Shown: in pieces, positions 1 to 10,656 of the stretch | Position numbering within the stretch: position 1 is the stretch's first letter | How the letters are laid out: each line of letters begins with the position of its first letter | From: Macrostomum hystrix | Lineage: Eukaryota; Platyhelminthes; Macrostomidae | Direction of reading: 5' to 3' | Assembly (NCBI GenBank): GCA_950097015.1 | Contig: CATNEN010000031.1 | Coordinates: 62,001 to 126,000 of the forward strand | DNA length: 64,000 nt | Notes under the pieces: model-generated | Database searches by the model: none | Told to the model about the DNA's origin: nothing | Seen by the model: the letters and a program-made list of their open reading frames with translations, nothing else | Position numbers and translations under genes: made by a program

Positions 1-369
1 AAGGTGCGTGTGTTGCGTACGTGCAAGTGTTGACTTACATTTAGCATAAAATTCAAGGAGGAAGAATATTGGTAAAATTCAGGTAGTGTAGCTCGCTTTA
101 GGAACAATAGATAAATGAAGGTAAGAATCAGCATAATATGTTATTGCCGATGCATGTTGTCCACAATGGTAATCTTCAGAACTCAATAATTTATTAAACA
201 AAAAACGACACAAGAAAAGAAATATATTCATAAATATATTATATTGATTTGAACATATATATATTATTACGGTTGACGAGAGAATAAAAGTACAAGACTA
301 TGTGCTAAATTTTGGGTGTAAAGGCATGGTACGCGTCAAGTCAGTCCAGTCCAGTTTTGAGCAAGCAAA
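1..369. other. AT-rich flank, no gene seen
   Basis: AT-rich sequence with short TA runs near 235-270. I see no coding exon or repeat that I can name. Confidence 0.5.
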
Positions 370-1098
370 CTAAAAAAGTTGAAGCTGACGGCTAGCACCC
401 CGCATGGTGAGCTGATTGTTAAGAGTAGGTTTTTGGGCCTTAATGTACATAGCCTCTAATAGGCGAAGTTTGTAATCGTTCTTACAAAACCTTATAGTCT
501 TAATAATTTCATGTGGTTCAGCGTCACAGCATCTCTTGCGTGGGAGCAGATGTTCATTAATGGCAGAGTTCTTAAGCCAGTGTTCTCTAACCCTCGTGTA
601 CAGGTTTCGCTTAGTCTTTCCTATATAGGAAATGTTCCGGTCACCAGAACAATAAAATTTGTACACAACACCAGCTGCAGCAAGAGGTCGAGGCACACTA
701 TATCTCAGATTGCTCACAAACATAGCGATCTTTTCGGTGCGAAAAACAAGACGAATTTGAGCATTGAGATTTTTTTCGGAATAACTTTCTGATCTTTTTA
801 AACTCAACAGAGCACAATCCAAGAAAGGTAACGAAATAATATGATTCTTAGGCTCAAAAGCTTGCAAACTCTGCGGGTCATCCAGCTTTTCACACAGAAA
901 CTTGTTAATACTCGTAATTCTAGACAGGAAGGTTCTCAGGTAGCCGATAAGACCAAATAAACGTGTCAGATGTTCAATCTCATTGTGGAACAGCTCCCAC
1001 GAACTGCAGATGAAAAAGGCCCGATGAAGAAAACAACGAACAAGACCAATTTTTCCATTGCTTTGGGCAAAGGGCATCAAACCTAAGCAGGGAAGCAA
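370..1098 (-). pseudogene. Penelope-like retroelement, 3' part with GIY-YIG endonuclease
   Basis: The translation has two parts. The first (about residues 15-75) resembles the end of a reverse transcriptase of the Penelope type: a conserved HRAFFICSSWELFHNEIE block followed by a GLIGYLRTFLSR stretch. The second (about 140-225) is a GIY-YIG nuclease: VYKFYC, then SYIGKTKRNLYTRVREH, then a conserved glutamate in the LRLLEAMYIKAQKP helix. RT followed by C-terminal GIY-YIG is the hallmark of Penelope-like elements. The frame is closed by a stop just upstream (near 1113) and the RT palm motifs are missing, so this is a 5'-truncated copy. The apparent first codon is TTG and is not a real start. The element would cut target DNA and prime its own reverse transcription; this copy cannot do so alone. 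Confidence 0.8.
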
Positions 1099-1439
1099 GC
1101 CTTCATAAAATCAATCTAATATACTTCTGAACAATTTCCTATCATTTTTTCGTTTTGGTTTAATAAATTATGGCAAAAAATAATATATTGACTCTTACCT
1201 AAATTTAAATATTGTTAAAAACTTACAACTCAAGTCACTTCGTCCTTTTTGTTGTTCCATACAGAACACATTCCAAGAAGAAAGCTTTCTCAACATGCCT
1301 GCAATTTGAAGATAGGCATATCATTATTTAGAAAAAAACATTGACAATTTAAAAACGCAATCAATAAACGACAAACAAGACGAGAAAAAGAAAATTCAAT
1401 ACAAAAAAGAAATAGGAAAACTAGGGTAATATTAAGAAT

Positions 1440-1775
1440 ACCATAATTAAGGGCAGAAAGGGGATAAAAAGGAAAAAGAAGGACAACTGGGAAACTGGGA
1501 AGCAGGGAAAGGGAAAGAAGAGGACGAATAGGAAAAATACGAAATAAGGAGCAGGACAAAGGGGATATAAGGAGACAAGAAGGGGGTGGAAAGGAGGGAC
1601 TTGAATACAAAGAAGGGGAGGAAAGGGGATTGGAAAAGAGGAAGAAAAAGGAAAGAAGGCGAAGGGAGGGGATTGGAAAAAAAGGGAGGAAAAGGAATGG
1701 AAAAGAGGACACAAAGGGGGTTAGAAAGGAGAAAAGGATTGGGAAGGAATGGAATAGTAAAAATGAGCAAAACTT
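1440..1775 (+). repeat. Purine-rich (GA) tract
   Basis: About 330 bases almost wholly of A and G on the plus strand, in irregular AAGGGGA/GGAAAAG words and not a fixed tandem unit. Open frames on both strands here are by-products of the composition (Lys/Arg/Gly-rich on plus, Phe/Pro/Ser/Leu-rich on minus). Positions 1099-1439 and 1776-2034 hold nothing I recognise. Confidence 0.8.
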
Positions 1776-2034
1776 ATTCTATATGGCTAAGATAAGATTA
1801 GCTACTACTAGCTATTGGCTATTGCTAGATCAGGATCAAGAACCGTCTTTGCAACCTTCCTAATCTAGTAGTGGGGTCGGGATCGGAGCAGGAGCATGGA
1901 TACCCGAAATAATCTTACTGCATGGTGTGCAGTGAGATTGAACGCGAAGTAAGGAATCGTAGAGCAATCAAGAGGAGGCTGAAAAAGGCAAAATTAACGA
2001 GAGGAAAAATGAGAATGTAAGTCAGCAGAGGGAA

Positions 2035-5000
2035 GTAGGGGGTGGAGATGGTGGAGGAGGCGATAGGATGGTGAGGAGGATAGAGGAGGGTAGAGTAGGG
2101 TAGAGGATGGTCGATGGTAGTGGAGGGAAGAGGATGGAAGGGGGTAGAGGAGATTAGTGGATGGCTAGGGAGGGTGGTGGAGGGTAGAGGATGGCGGGGA
2201 AGATAGAGGAGGGTAGCGGAGGGTAGAGGATGGATGGTTGAAGAGGGTGGAGGGTAGAGGATAGTGGGGAGGATCGACGAGGTTAGAGCAGGGTAGAGAA
2301 TGGTTGAGGAGGAAAGGGGGTAGAGGAGAGTAAAGAATGGTGAAGGAGGTTAGAGGATGTTGGGGAGGATAGAGAAGGGGAGTGGAGGGTAAAGGATGTT
2401 GGGGAGGATAGAGAAGAGGAGTGGAGGGTAGAGGATGGCGGGGAGGAAAGAGAAGGGGAGTGGAGGGTAGAGGATGGCGGGGAAGATAGAGGAGGGTAGA
2501 GGAGGGTAGATGAGGGAAGGGGGTAGAGGAGAGTAGAGGAGGGTAGAGTAGGGTAGAGCAGGGTAGAGGAGGTTAGAGAAGGGTAGAGGAGGGTAGAGGA
2601 GGGTAGAGGAGGGTAGAGGAGGGTAGAGGAGGGTCGATGGTCGATGGTAGTGGAGGGAAGAGGAGGGAAGGGGGTAGAGGAGAGTAGAGGAGGGTAGAGG
2701 AGGGTAGAGGAGGGTAAAGGAGGGTAGAGGAGGAAAGAGCAGGGAAAGGTAGAGTAGAGTAGAGTAGAGTAGAGTAGAGTAGAGGAGAGTAGAGGAGGGT
2801 AGAGGAGAGTAGAGGAGAGTAGAGGAGGGTAGAGGAGGGTAGAGGAGGTTAGAGGAGGTTAGAGGAGGGTATAGGAGGGTAGAGGAGGGTAGAGGAGGGT
2901 AGAGGAGGGTAGAGGAGGGTAGAGGAGGGTAGAGGAGGGTAGAGGAGGGTCGATGGTCGATGGTAGTGGAGGGAAGAGGAGGGAAGGGGGTAGAGGAGAG
3001 TAGAGGAGGGTAGAGGAGGGTAGAGGAGGAAAGAGCAGGGAAAGGTAGAGTAGAGTAGAGTAGAGTAGAGTAGAGTAGAGGAGAGTAGAGGAGGGTAGAG
3101 GAGAGTAGAGGAGAGTAGAGGAGGGTAGAGGAGGGTAGAGGAGGTTAGAGGAGGTTAGAGGAGGGTATAGGAGGGTAGAGGAGGGTAGAGGAGGGTAGAG
3201 GAGGGTAGAGGAGGGTCGATGGTCGATGGTAGTGAAAGGAAAAGGAGGGAAGGGGGTAGAGGAGAGTAGAGGAGGGTAGAGGAGGGTAGAGGAGGGTAAA
3301 GGAGGGTAGAGGAGGAAAGAGCAGGGAAAGGTAGAGTAGAGTAGAGTAGAGTAGAGGAGAGTAGAGGAGGGTAGAGGAGAGTAGAGGAGAGTAGAGGAGG
3401 GTAGAGGAGGGTAGAGGAGGTTAGAGGAGGTTAGAGGAGGGTATAGGAGGGTAGAGGAGGGTAGAGGAGGGTAGAGGAGGGTAGAGGAGGGTAGAGGACG
3501 GTAGAGGAGGGTAGAGGATGGTCGATGGTCGATGGTAGTGGAGGGAAGAGGAGGTAAGGGGGTAGAGGAGAGTAGAGGAGGGTAGAGCAGGGTAGAGCAG
3601 GTTAGAGGAGGGTAGAGGAGGGTAGAGGATGGTCGATGGTCGATGGTAGTGGAGGGAAGAGGAGGTAAGGGGGTAGAGGAGAGTAGAGGAGGGTAGAGCA
3701 GGGTAGAGCAGGTTAGAGGAGGGTAGAGGAGGTTAGAGGAGGTTAGAGGAGGGTAGAGGAGGGTAGAGAAGGGTAGAGGATGGTAGTGGAGGGAAGAGGA
3801 GGGAAGGGGGTAGAGGAGGTTAGAGGAGGGTAGAGGAGGGTAGAGGATGGTCGATGGTCGATGGTAGTGGAGGTAAGAGGAGGGAAGGGGGTAGAGGAGA
3901 GTAGAGGAGGGTAGAGCAGGGAAAGATAGAGGGAGGGTGGTGGAGGGTAGAGGATGGCGGGGAAGATAGAGGAGGGTGGGGAGGATCGACGAGGTTAGAG
4001 CAGGGTAGAGGAGGGTAGAGGAGGGTAGAGCAGGGTAGAGCAGGGTAGGGGAGGGTAGGGGAGGTTAGAGCAGGGTAGAGGATGGTAGGGGAGGTTAGAG
4101 CAGGGTAGAGGATGGTAGGGGAGGTTAGAGCAGGGTAGAGGAGGGTAGAGGATGGTTGATGGTAGTGGAGGGAAGAGGATGGAAGGGGGTAGAGGAGATT
4201 AGTGGATGGCTAGGGAGGGTGGTGGAGGGTAGAGGATGGCGGGGAAGATAGAGGAGGGTAGCGGAGGGTAGAGGATAGTGGGGAGGATCGACGAGGTTAG
4301 AGCAGGGTAGAGAATGGTTGAGGAGGGAAGGGGGTAGAGGAGAGTAAAGACTGGTGAAGGAGGGTAGAGGATGTTGGGGAGGATAGAGAAGGGGAGTGGA
4401 GGGTAGAGGATGGCGGGTAGGAAAGAGAAGGGGAGTGGAGGGTAGAGGATGGCGGGGAAGATAGAGGAGGGTAGAGGAGGGTAGAGGAGGGTAGAGGAGG
4501 GTAGAGGAGGGTCGATGGTCGATGGTAGTGGAGAGAAGAGGAGGGAAGGGGGTAGAGGACAGTAGAGGAGGTTAGAGGAGGTTAGAGGAGGGTAGAGAAG
4601 GGTAGAGGAGGGTAGAGGAGGTTAGAGGAGGGTAGAGCAGGGTAGAGCAGGGTAGAGGATGGTAGGGGAGGTTAGAGCAGGGTAGAGGATGGTAGGGGAG
4701 GTTAGAGCAGGGTAGAGCAGGGTAGAGGAGGGTAGAGGAGGTTAGAGGAGGTTAGAGGAGGGTAGAGGAGGGTAGAGCAGGGTAGAGCAGGGTAAAGGAG
4801 GGTAGAGGAGGTTAGAGGAGGTTATAGGAGGGTAGAAGAGGGTAGAGAAGGGTAGAGGATGGTAGTGGAGAGAAGAGGTTAGAGCAGAGTAGAGGAGGGT
4901 AGAGGATAGTAGTAAAGGGAAGAGGAGTAGAGGGAAGAGGGAAGGGTGTAGAGGAGAGTAGAGGATGGTGAAGGAGGGTATAGGATGGTGGGGAGGATAG

Positions 5001-5095
5001 TGAAGGGTAGTGGAGGGTAGAGGATGGCAGGGAAGATAGAGGAGAGTAGTGGAGGGTAGAGGATGGTTGAGGAGGGCGGAGGCTAGAGGAGAGTA
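2035..5095 (+). repeat. 3-kb GTAGAGGAGG purine minisatellite with higher-order cassettes
   Basis: The basic unit is the 10-mer GTAGAGGAGG with variants (GTAGAGGAGA, GTTAGAGGAG, GTAGAGCAGG). Pure five-base TAGAG runs occur near 2751-2783, 3044-3078 and 3331-3352. A longer cassette that starts with GGTCGATGGTCGATGGTAGT and continues with GGAGGGAAGAGGAGG recurs near 2633, 2949, 3212, 3521, 3629, 3848 and 4510, so blocks of about 110-320 bp were duplicated as units. The plus strand is nearly pyrimidine-free for 3 kb apart from the T of each unit. No gene is present. Confidence 0.95.
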
Positions 5096-6889
5096 GGAAA
5101 GCCTTTAGGATAGTAACTAGCTAGCTGGCAATAATGTTTCTTTTTATTTTGCTAGTAGACATAATAGATTTACAAGACATAATAGATCAGGAGCTAGATC
5201 AATATAATTATATACATTTTGTCAGTCAATAAAAAGAACATTTATATAGGTAGGGACCTTTAGCTATTTTTAGGTATTTAGGTATATCAAAACATTTTTC
5301 ATATCAATAGCTACCAAGAGAATTTCATTTAGACTAGTCAGTTTATTTAAATACTGGTGTACTTGCATTGAATCTAGTTATATTTGTCAGGCCTATGATT
5401 ATCAATTGTGAAAGTGGTTTTGAAGTAGGCTATAATGCTGTATAGCAGTTATATATATATATATATATAGGCCTATATATATATATACACTAAACATATT
5501 TTAGCTAGGCTACACAGTACACAGAAGCACATAAGCAAGCTATACCTAAAGCTATAGTCGATATATGATATATAATTTTTTGCTATTGTCTAATATCCTT
5601 TTGAATAGTCATATTCAACTAGCTCAGCCTAGCTACTATTAGTGCTAGTACTAAAAATAGAATTAGCAACAGCCAATTCCAATTATACGATAGCCTAATT
5701 GTATAATTACTGGCTTAAGCTTTCACTAGCCTAAACATACATTATGTTAGATTAGTTGTCCTGTTAAGCAGCATAAGCAGCATGCTTTATATTTATATTT
5801 CAGCACGTATTTATATATAGCAGCACGTTCGACGTTTGCCCCACATAAAAGCGTTGTATTGGCTTTGAAAGCTATAAGCTGCGCGTATCAATACGCCGCT
5901 GCGCGCAGAGTACCGCTTTGTAGGCTCGTGTTGTAACGCAGATTTGGCTTTACGGAGTGTAACACGGGTGACTATTAGGTCCCTAAGCAAAACGAAGATA
6001 TATAGAGTAGAGCCACGTACAAAATGAAAAAGAAACGAATTCTGACAAAAAATCATAGCTCCTAAAGTCACGGAATTTATATGTCGTGTATTCAAAATAA
6101 TCAGAAAAATATTTGTTTGTATAATTCGTATAGATTTATAACTTAATCTTAAATACAGAAAAAAGTAAATTAAAACTGCGCAATTTTTTTTTCTAATAAA
6201 GCGAAGCCCAGTAATCCATTACTAGATGGGAATAAAGCGGAGCATAAGGCGCGCCATAGTGCCGCCCAGTTGTGTCACGCTCTACTACCGTCTAGAGTCT
6301 AGACGGTCGACTATAAGGTGTTACATTATACAGACGAAACGACAATATCGAATATCGAACAGGTGTTAGACGAATTGGCGGCAGACGAAACGACCGTCAA
6401 CCTGCATAACTTCAATTATTAGTATAGGCCTACATTTTAGAACTATTTAATTTAGATGCCCTGCTAAATGCTAGGGCCTAATGCTAAATTACTTAACGTC
6501 TTAAGTAAAGTGCCACGACTATCTGACTATTAAAGCAATTACTGTAGGCTTCTTGTAAAAAATAACTTAAACTTATAAGAAAAACTCTTCAATTTATGAG
6601 AAAGGTCTTTTGATTCCAGAATATTGCTTAAAATATCAATTTCGTTGCTTTATCTCAAAAAGATAATATTCTACTTTTTAGAAGGTAATTTGTAGGCCTA
6701 ACTTCTTTGTAAAGTCTTTATCCCTATGTCCTATGATGCCACCCTAGTTGTCCTAGGGTTAATTAATATTCTTTATTTTAGGTATTTTAATATTATATCT
6801 AAGTAATTTCAAGTTCTCTAATATATTATATATTTCAAAGAATTTCTTGGCAGCATATTTCTTGCTTGTTTGCAATTGACTAGGCCCTA
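5096..6889. other. AT-rich intergenic sequence
   Basis: No exon or transposon recognised. The GGCCTA word is frequent. A TA microsatellite palindrome lies at 5450-5487. A 94-codon minus frame at 5811-6095 has no recognisable domain. Confidence 0.5.
5450..5487. repeat. (TA)n palindrome centred on AGGCCT
   Basis: Two TA-repeat arms flank TAGGCCTA, forming a perfect self-complementary stretch that could extrude as a cruciform. Confidence 0.85.
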
Positions 6890-7147
6890 TCTCCGAAATG
6901 GCTCAACTGATTTTCACAATTCATTTCGCCAAAAGATCACAAATGGTCCCAAATTGGTACACATATTTTTATTAATCTTAATTACATTGCCAAGGGGATT
7001 AAATATTTTAAATAGGCTTTTCTTGTTTTCAGCTTGTGCACAGTGAGGCTTCAGTGCCAATTTTTATGATTGCATCAGAGCCAGTTTTGATAACGCACTG
7101 ATAAGAACTCAAGGGAGGCTACCCAGAGGGTAGCAAAAGCCAGCTAG
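6890..7147 (+). mobile_element. Non-autonomous Helitron, 3' part with terminal hairpin
   Basis: The 3' end is textbook for a Helitron: a perfect 7-bp hairpin (GCTACCC at 7118-7124, loop AGA, GGGTAGC at 7128-7134), then a short A-rich spacer and CTAG at 7144-7147 followed by T. The body (GGCTCAACTGATTTTCAC and onward, then ATTGCATCAGAGCCAGTTTTG) is a diverged relative of the copies beginning at 7151 and 59471. The 5' end is not clear. Confidence 0.8.
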
Positions 7148-7150
7148 TCT

Positions 7151-7701
7151 TCTTATATACTAAAGATGAAATGGTTGTTTGGTTGGTTGCTTAGTTGGTT
7201 GCTTGCTTGGTTGGTTGTAATTGATTTTCTCCTGAACAGCTCAACCAATTTTCACCATTTTTTCACCAAAAGATGCCAAATATGGGGACAAATATACACA
7301 TATTTTTATTAAGCTTAATTTAATTGCCAAGAGGATTAAATATTCGAAAAACTGTTTTACTTTTTAGATTGGATTTTTAATGCATTACATCAGAGCCAGT
7401 TTTGTCAACGTGCATACCACTGCCAATTTTAATGATTGCATCAGGGCCAGTTTTGTTAAAAGTGTTTCACTGTGTTAACCCCACTGGCGAGACAGTGCGA
7501 ATTTATTTATAAATAGATTGCATCACAGCTTTTCTCACCTGTGTCAGAATTTCACTGACTGCCGCTGAATTAGAATTGCATTGTCAACTTGCGCAACACC
7601 CCCTAGCTGACTGAGTTAGAAGCCTGCATGATCTAACCAGAACCTAAGAGTACTCTATTTGTACAAAGCCAAAACTTTGAGAATTCATTTTATAAGGCTA
7701 A
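7151..7701 (+). mobile_element. Non-autonomous Helitron, 5' part
   Basis: Starts with TCTTATATACTAAAGATGAA, the same 5' terminus as the elements at 9744 and about 59471, three bases after the CTAG end of the preceding Helitron. It carries GGTTGGTTGCTT repeats, then the GCTCAACCAATTTTCACC block and the ATCAGAGCCAGTTTTG block. A second Helitron in the opposite orientation (7702-9628) interrupts or follows it; I did not find its own CTAG end. Confidence 0.7.
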
Positions 7702-9628
7702 CTAGCTTTTTTGCCCGTTGTTTTTGGGGCAGAAATTTAAAGCAAAGCAGTAAGCAATTCACGTCTCTGTATTAACTTTATAGTGAAGGTCACCATTTAT
7801 TTATTTACTGCATTAATGAAAAGTGAAGAGTTTGTTTAAGGGCGTTTTAAGTAAAAAATAAGTGAAAAGTTTGTCCAAACAGCCCCCTCTTGATTACTTC
7901 TTTAGAAACATGTCTCTTAGCCACTCCTCTATACAGTCAGTGGCAGATCCAAGAATTTTGTTTTGGGGCGGTCTGTCAGGGGAGCGCCATGAGAATCACA
8001 GAGGGGGTGCCAGCAGCCGAAAAAGGGCGCCAGGAGCCAAGAAAGGGCGCCAGCGGCTGAAAAACGGGAGCCAGCGGCTGAAAAAGGGGCGCCAGCGGCC
8101 GAAAAGGGGCGCCAGTGCTGCGACTGGCGCCCCTGGTGGGGGCATCTTATTCCCATGATTAAAATTTTGGGGGGGGGGCAACTGCCCCCCGCCCCCCCCC
8201 TAAATCTGCCTCTGTATACAGTATGCATGTACACGCGTATACATAAGGAAAATAGCCATGGCATAACAATAACAATGTCAAAGAAACAAAATTAAACTGT
8301 TTCAGAGTTCAGAGTTAGACAGGTCAAGGTCAATTCGTGACTACTTTTCTATTAATTGCTTGCGAGTCACCTCAAGGCCTGGGGATACACCACATTCTTC
8401 GTTCTTCCCCTTGGTGCGAAAATGAATAGGCCAGCTGGAGTTCCAACACGGGAGCAGGCGACATAAAGCTGCCCATGCGAGAAGCAAGGAGTCTCCAGGT
8501 TGATGCCAGCTACCTTCAGCGACTGTCCCTGAGCCTTGTTAATAGTCATCGCAAAGCACACTCTCACAGGGAACTGCAGTCGCTTGAACTGAAATGGCAG
8601 GTCCGTGGGGATAATTGGAATCCGGGGAACGAACACAGACTCTCCTCTGCCAGATCCAGTCATTATCGTGGCCTCAATCACGTGTGGGAAGAGCCGCCTG
8701 ACTATCAGTCTGGTGCCGTTACACAGCCTTGGCGCATTCAGGTTGCGGAGGAGCATAATTGGTGCCCCAACTTTCAGCTGCAAGTTGTGCGATGGAGTTC
8801 CAGGAGGATCTAGAGAGTTCAGAAACTCAACAGGATACTCCACAGCGGTGTCATCAGTCAACGTTGTATCAATTGACTTGTAGGTGAAAACTGCACCTGG
8901 CAACTCCTGAAGCAGTTGGCAGTTAATTTCGTTGGCGGCATCATTTCTAGGACACAGAATTGCCCTCTCTGACAGCCAGTCAACGCCAGCCTCTCTCTTT
9001 CTTCTATCCCAGGCTGGCTGGAGAGAAATATCGACCGGAGAGCCCTGCGCACTGGGACGCCACCGCACTCACCGCACTCAGTCTCAGTGCTGCTTGGGGG
9101 CCAGTAGACAGTCTAGGGGTTTGGGCTGTGTACATTCATGGCTTGAAATACAATGTACAGTCTGGGGCTTCGGCGCCCGGGGAAGGGAGGGGGTGGCTGT
9201 AATAAAATTTGGCCCGCAGAGTGGTGGAGGGGAGTTGGGGTGGCTGTCCTCGGAAAACAAAAAGTGACTCACTTTGAGATGATGCAGCTTTGCTCTGGAT
9301 TGAGTAGAGATGTTCAAAATTGACAGCATTGTTGGAAAACATGTAAAGTGTAAGTGGATCAAATTTGGAGAAAATCTGACAAAGTGGGGCGACGATATGT
9401 CGAATTGAGTGATTTTTTGACGATTTTTGAGCAGTTTTTTGCACTTTTGAGCAGGAAGGAAATGATTTTTTGGGAATTTGAGTAGCCTATTGCACTCAGC
9501 GTAGGTGGTTTTAGGTATGTGCAAAGTTTGGTGCGATTTGGTTGAGCGGTTTCGGCGTCTATAAAGACAAAAGGTTGCACACACACAGACAGACAGACAG
9601 ACAGAGTTTTCACTTTTATATATATAGA
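7702..9628 (-). mobile_element. Deleted coding Helitron, copy A
   Basis: On the minus strand the element starts with TCTATATATATAAAAGTGAA at 9628 and ends with CTAG at 7705-7702. Just before the end is a hairpin with GCCC/GGGC arms (7729-7712). The host bases at the insertion are A and T, as expected for Helitrons, with no target duplication. The 5' leader runs directly into the last part of the helicase gene, so the Rep domain and most of the helicase are deleted. A 21-22 bp repeat containing GGGGCGCCAGCGGC lies at about 8010-8115. The same family occurs at 55315-57976 with a different internal deletion. Confidence 0.9.
8367..9068 (-). pseudogene. Helitron Pif1-type helicase, C-terminal fragment
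   Basis: Residues after about 30 match the C-terminal third of Helitron/Pif1 superfamily 1B helicases: the ILCPRNDAANEINCQLL block, VGAPIMLLRNLNAPRLCNGT, MTINKAQGQSLKVAGINLET and LYVACSRV near the end. These motifs belong to helicase motifs V and VI. The Walker A and B motifs are absent. The first 28 or so residues translate the Helitron 5' leader and are identical to the start of the frame at 55867 in copy B, so the fusion is a product of internal deletion and not a natural start. It is uninterrupted for 233 codons, which suggests a fairly recent deletion. Confidence 0.85.
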
Positions 9629-9897
9629 TTTTTGCATCTACAATCCAACAGTCAGAGTGGCTGATGTGTAGGCCCTAGGCACTAGGAATAGGTTAGGCTA
9701 GGCTAGGCGAAGTGTCCTTGGTTCGACTCTGCACTGCGTCAAATCTTATATACTAAAAATGAAATGGTTGGTTGGTTGCTTGTAATTTCAATTAAACTAA
9801 TTTTCAGTCAGTAGTGATGGATGTGAAGTGAAAATTTTTTTTTAATTTTGAAAATAAAGGGACAACATTTAATTCACTTTTGCATAGCAAAACCAGT

Positions 9898-10100
9898 GAA
9901 TCATGGCTAAACCAGAGCTTCAATCATGGCTAAACAAGAGTTTGAATCATGGCTAACCAAGCGTTTGAATCAAAGCCAACCAGAGTTTGAATCATGGCTA
10001 AACCAGAGTTTGAATCATGGCTAAACAAGAGCTTGAATCATGGCTAAACCAGAGTTTGAATCATGGCTAAACCAGAGTTTGAATCATGGCTAAACCAAAG
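9898..10100 (+). repeat. 23-bp minisatellite inside Helitron C
   Basis: About eight or nine units of AATCATGGCTAAACCAGAG plus TTTG, with small variations. The same unit occurs a few times at 58390-58480 in the related copy. Confidence 0.9.
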
Positions 10101-10194
10101 TTTATATTTGTATGAAAATTATTTTGTCTAATATTCAATTAATGTTGTTCTTCTCAATTGTCTACAAAAGCAGCTAATATGAAAATTCAACTGG

Positions 10195-10555
10195 GGAACA
10201 TTCTCAACTGGGGAGTCATCATCAAATAGGGGATCATGTTAAACTGGGGGATCATTGTCAACTGGAGGATCATTTTCAACTGGGGGTTCATTGTCAACTG
10301 GGGGTTCATTGTCAACTGGGGGATCATTGTCAACTGGGGGATCATTGTCAACTGGGGGTTCATTGTCAACTGGGGGTTCATTGTCAACTGGGTGATCATT
10401 GTCAACTGGGGGATCATTGTCAACTGGGGGATCATTGTCAACTGGGTGATCATCATCAATGGGGAATCATCATCAACTGCGGGATCATTGTCAACTGGGT
10501 GATCATCATCAATTGGGGGATCATTGTCAACTGGGGAATCAATGTCGACTGGGGG
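10195..10555 (+). repeat. 18-bp minisatellite inside Helitron C
   Basis: About twenty units of ATTGTCAACTGGGGGATC with ATCATCAACTGGGTGATC variants. The 18-bp period keeps frames open on both strands, which explains the repetitive 88- and 162-codon frames; they are not genes. Confidence 0.95.
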
Positions 10556-10656
10556 ATCATTATAGCTTTTAAAAAGCTGTAAATTCAGCTGCTGAAAAGT
10601 ATATACTTGATGAATAAAAATATTTCTGCTACCCAAAGGGGGGCAAAACTTGCTAG

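Larger units (their letters stand above)
9744..10656 (+). mobile_element. Non-autonomous Helitron C carrying two minisatellites
   Basis: 5' end TCTTATATACTAAAAATGAA at 9744 and 3' end CTAG at 10653-10656, preceded by an imperfect hairpin (CTACCC, loop, GGGGGG). Flanked by A and T. The 913-bp body is largely two tandem arrays (9898-10100 and 10195-10555). It has no coding capacity. A related copy lies at about 58380-59465. Confidence 0.85.

Noticed and set aside
1290-1863. Several overlapping open frames on both strands
   Set aside because: They are products of the purine-rich composition (Lys/Arg/Gly or Phe/Pro/Ser/Leu runs) and have no domain.
9690-9743. GGTTCGACTCT resembling a tRNA B box
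   Set aside because: No matching A box or cloverleaf at the right distance.
9898-10555. Regular repeats suggesting a CRISPR array
   Set aside because: Units are contiguous with no unique spacers and lie in a eukaryotic Helitron.
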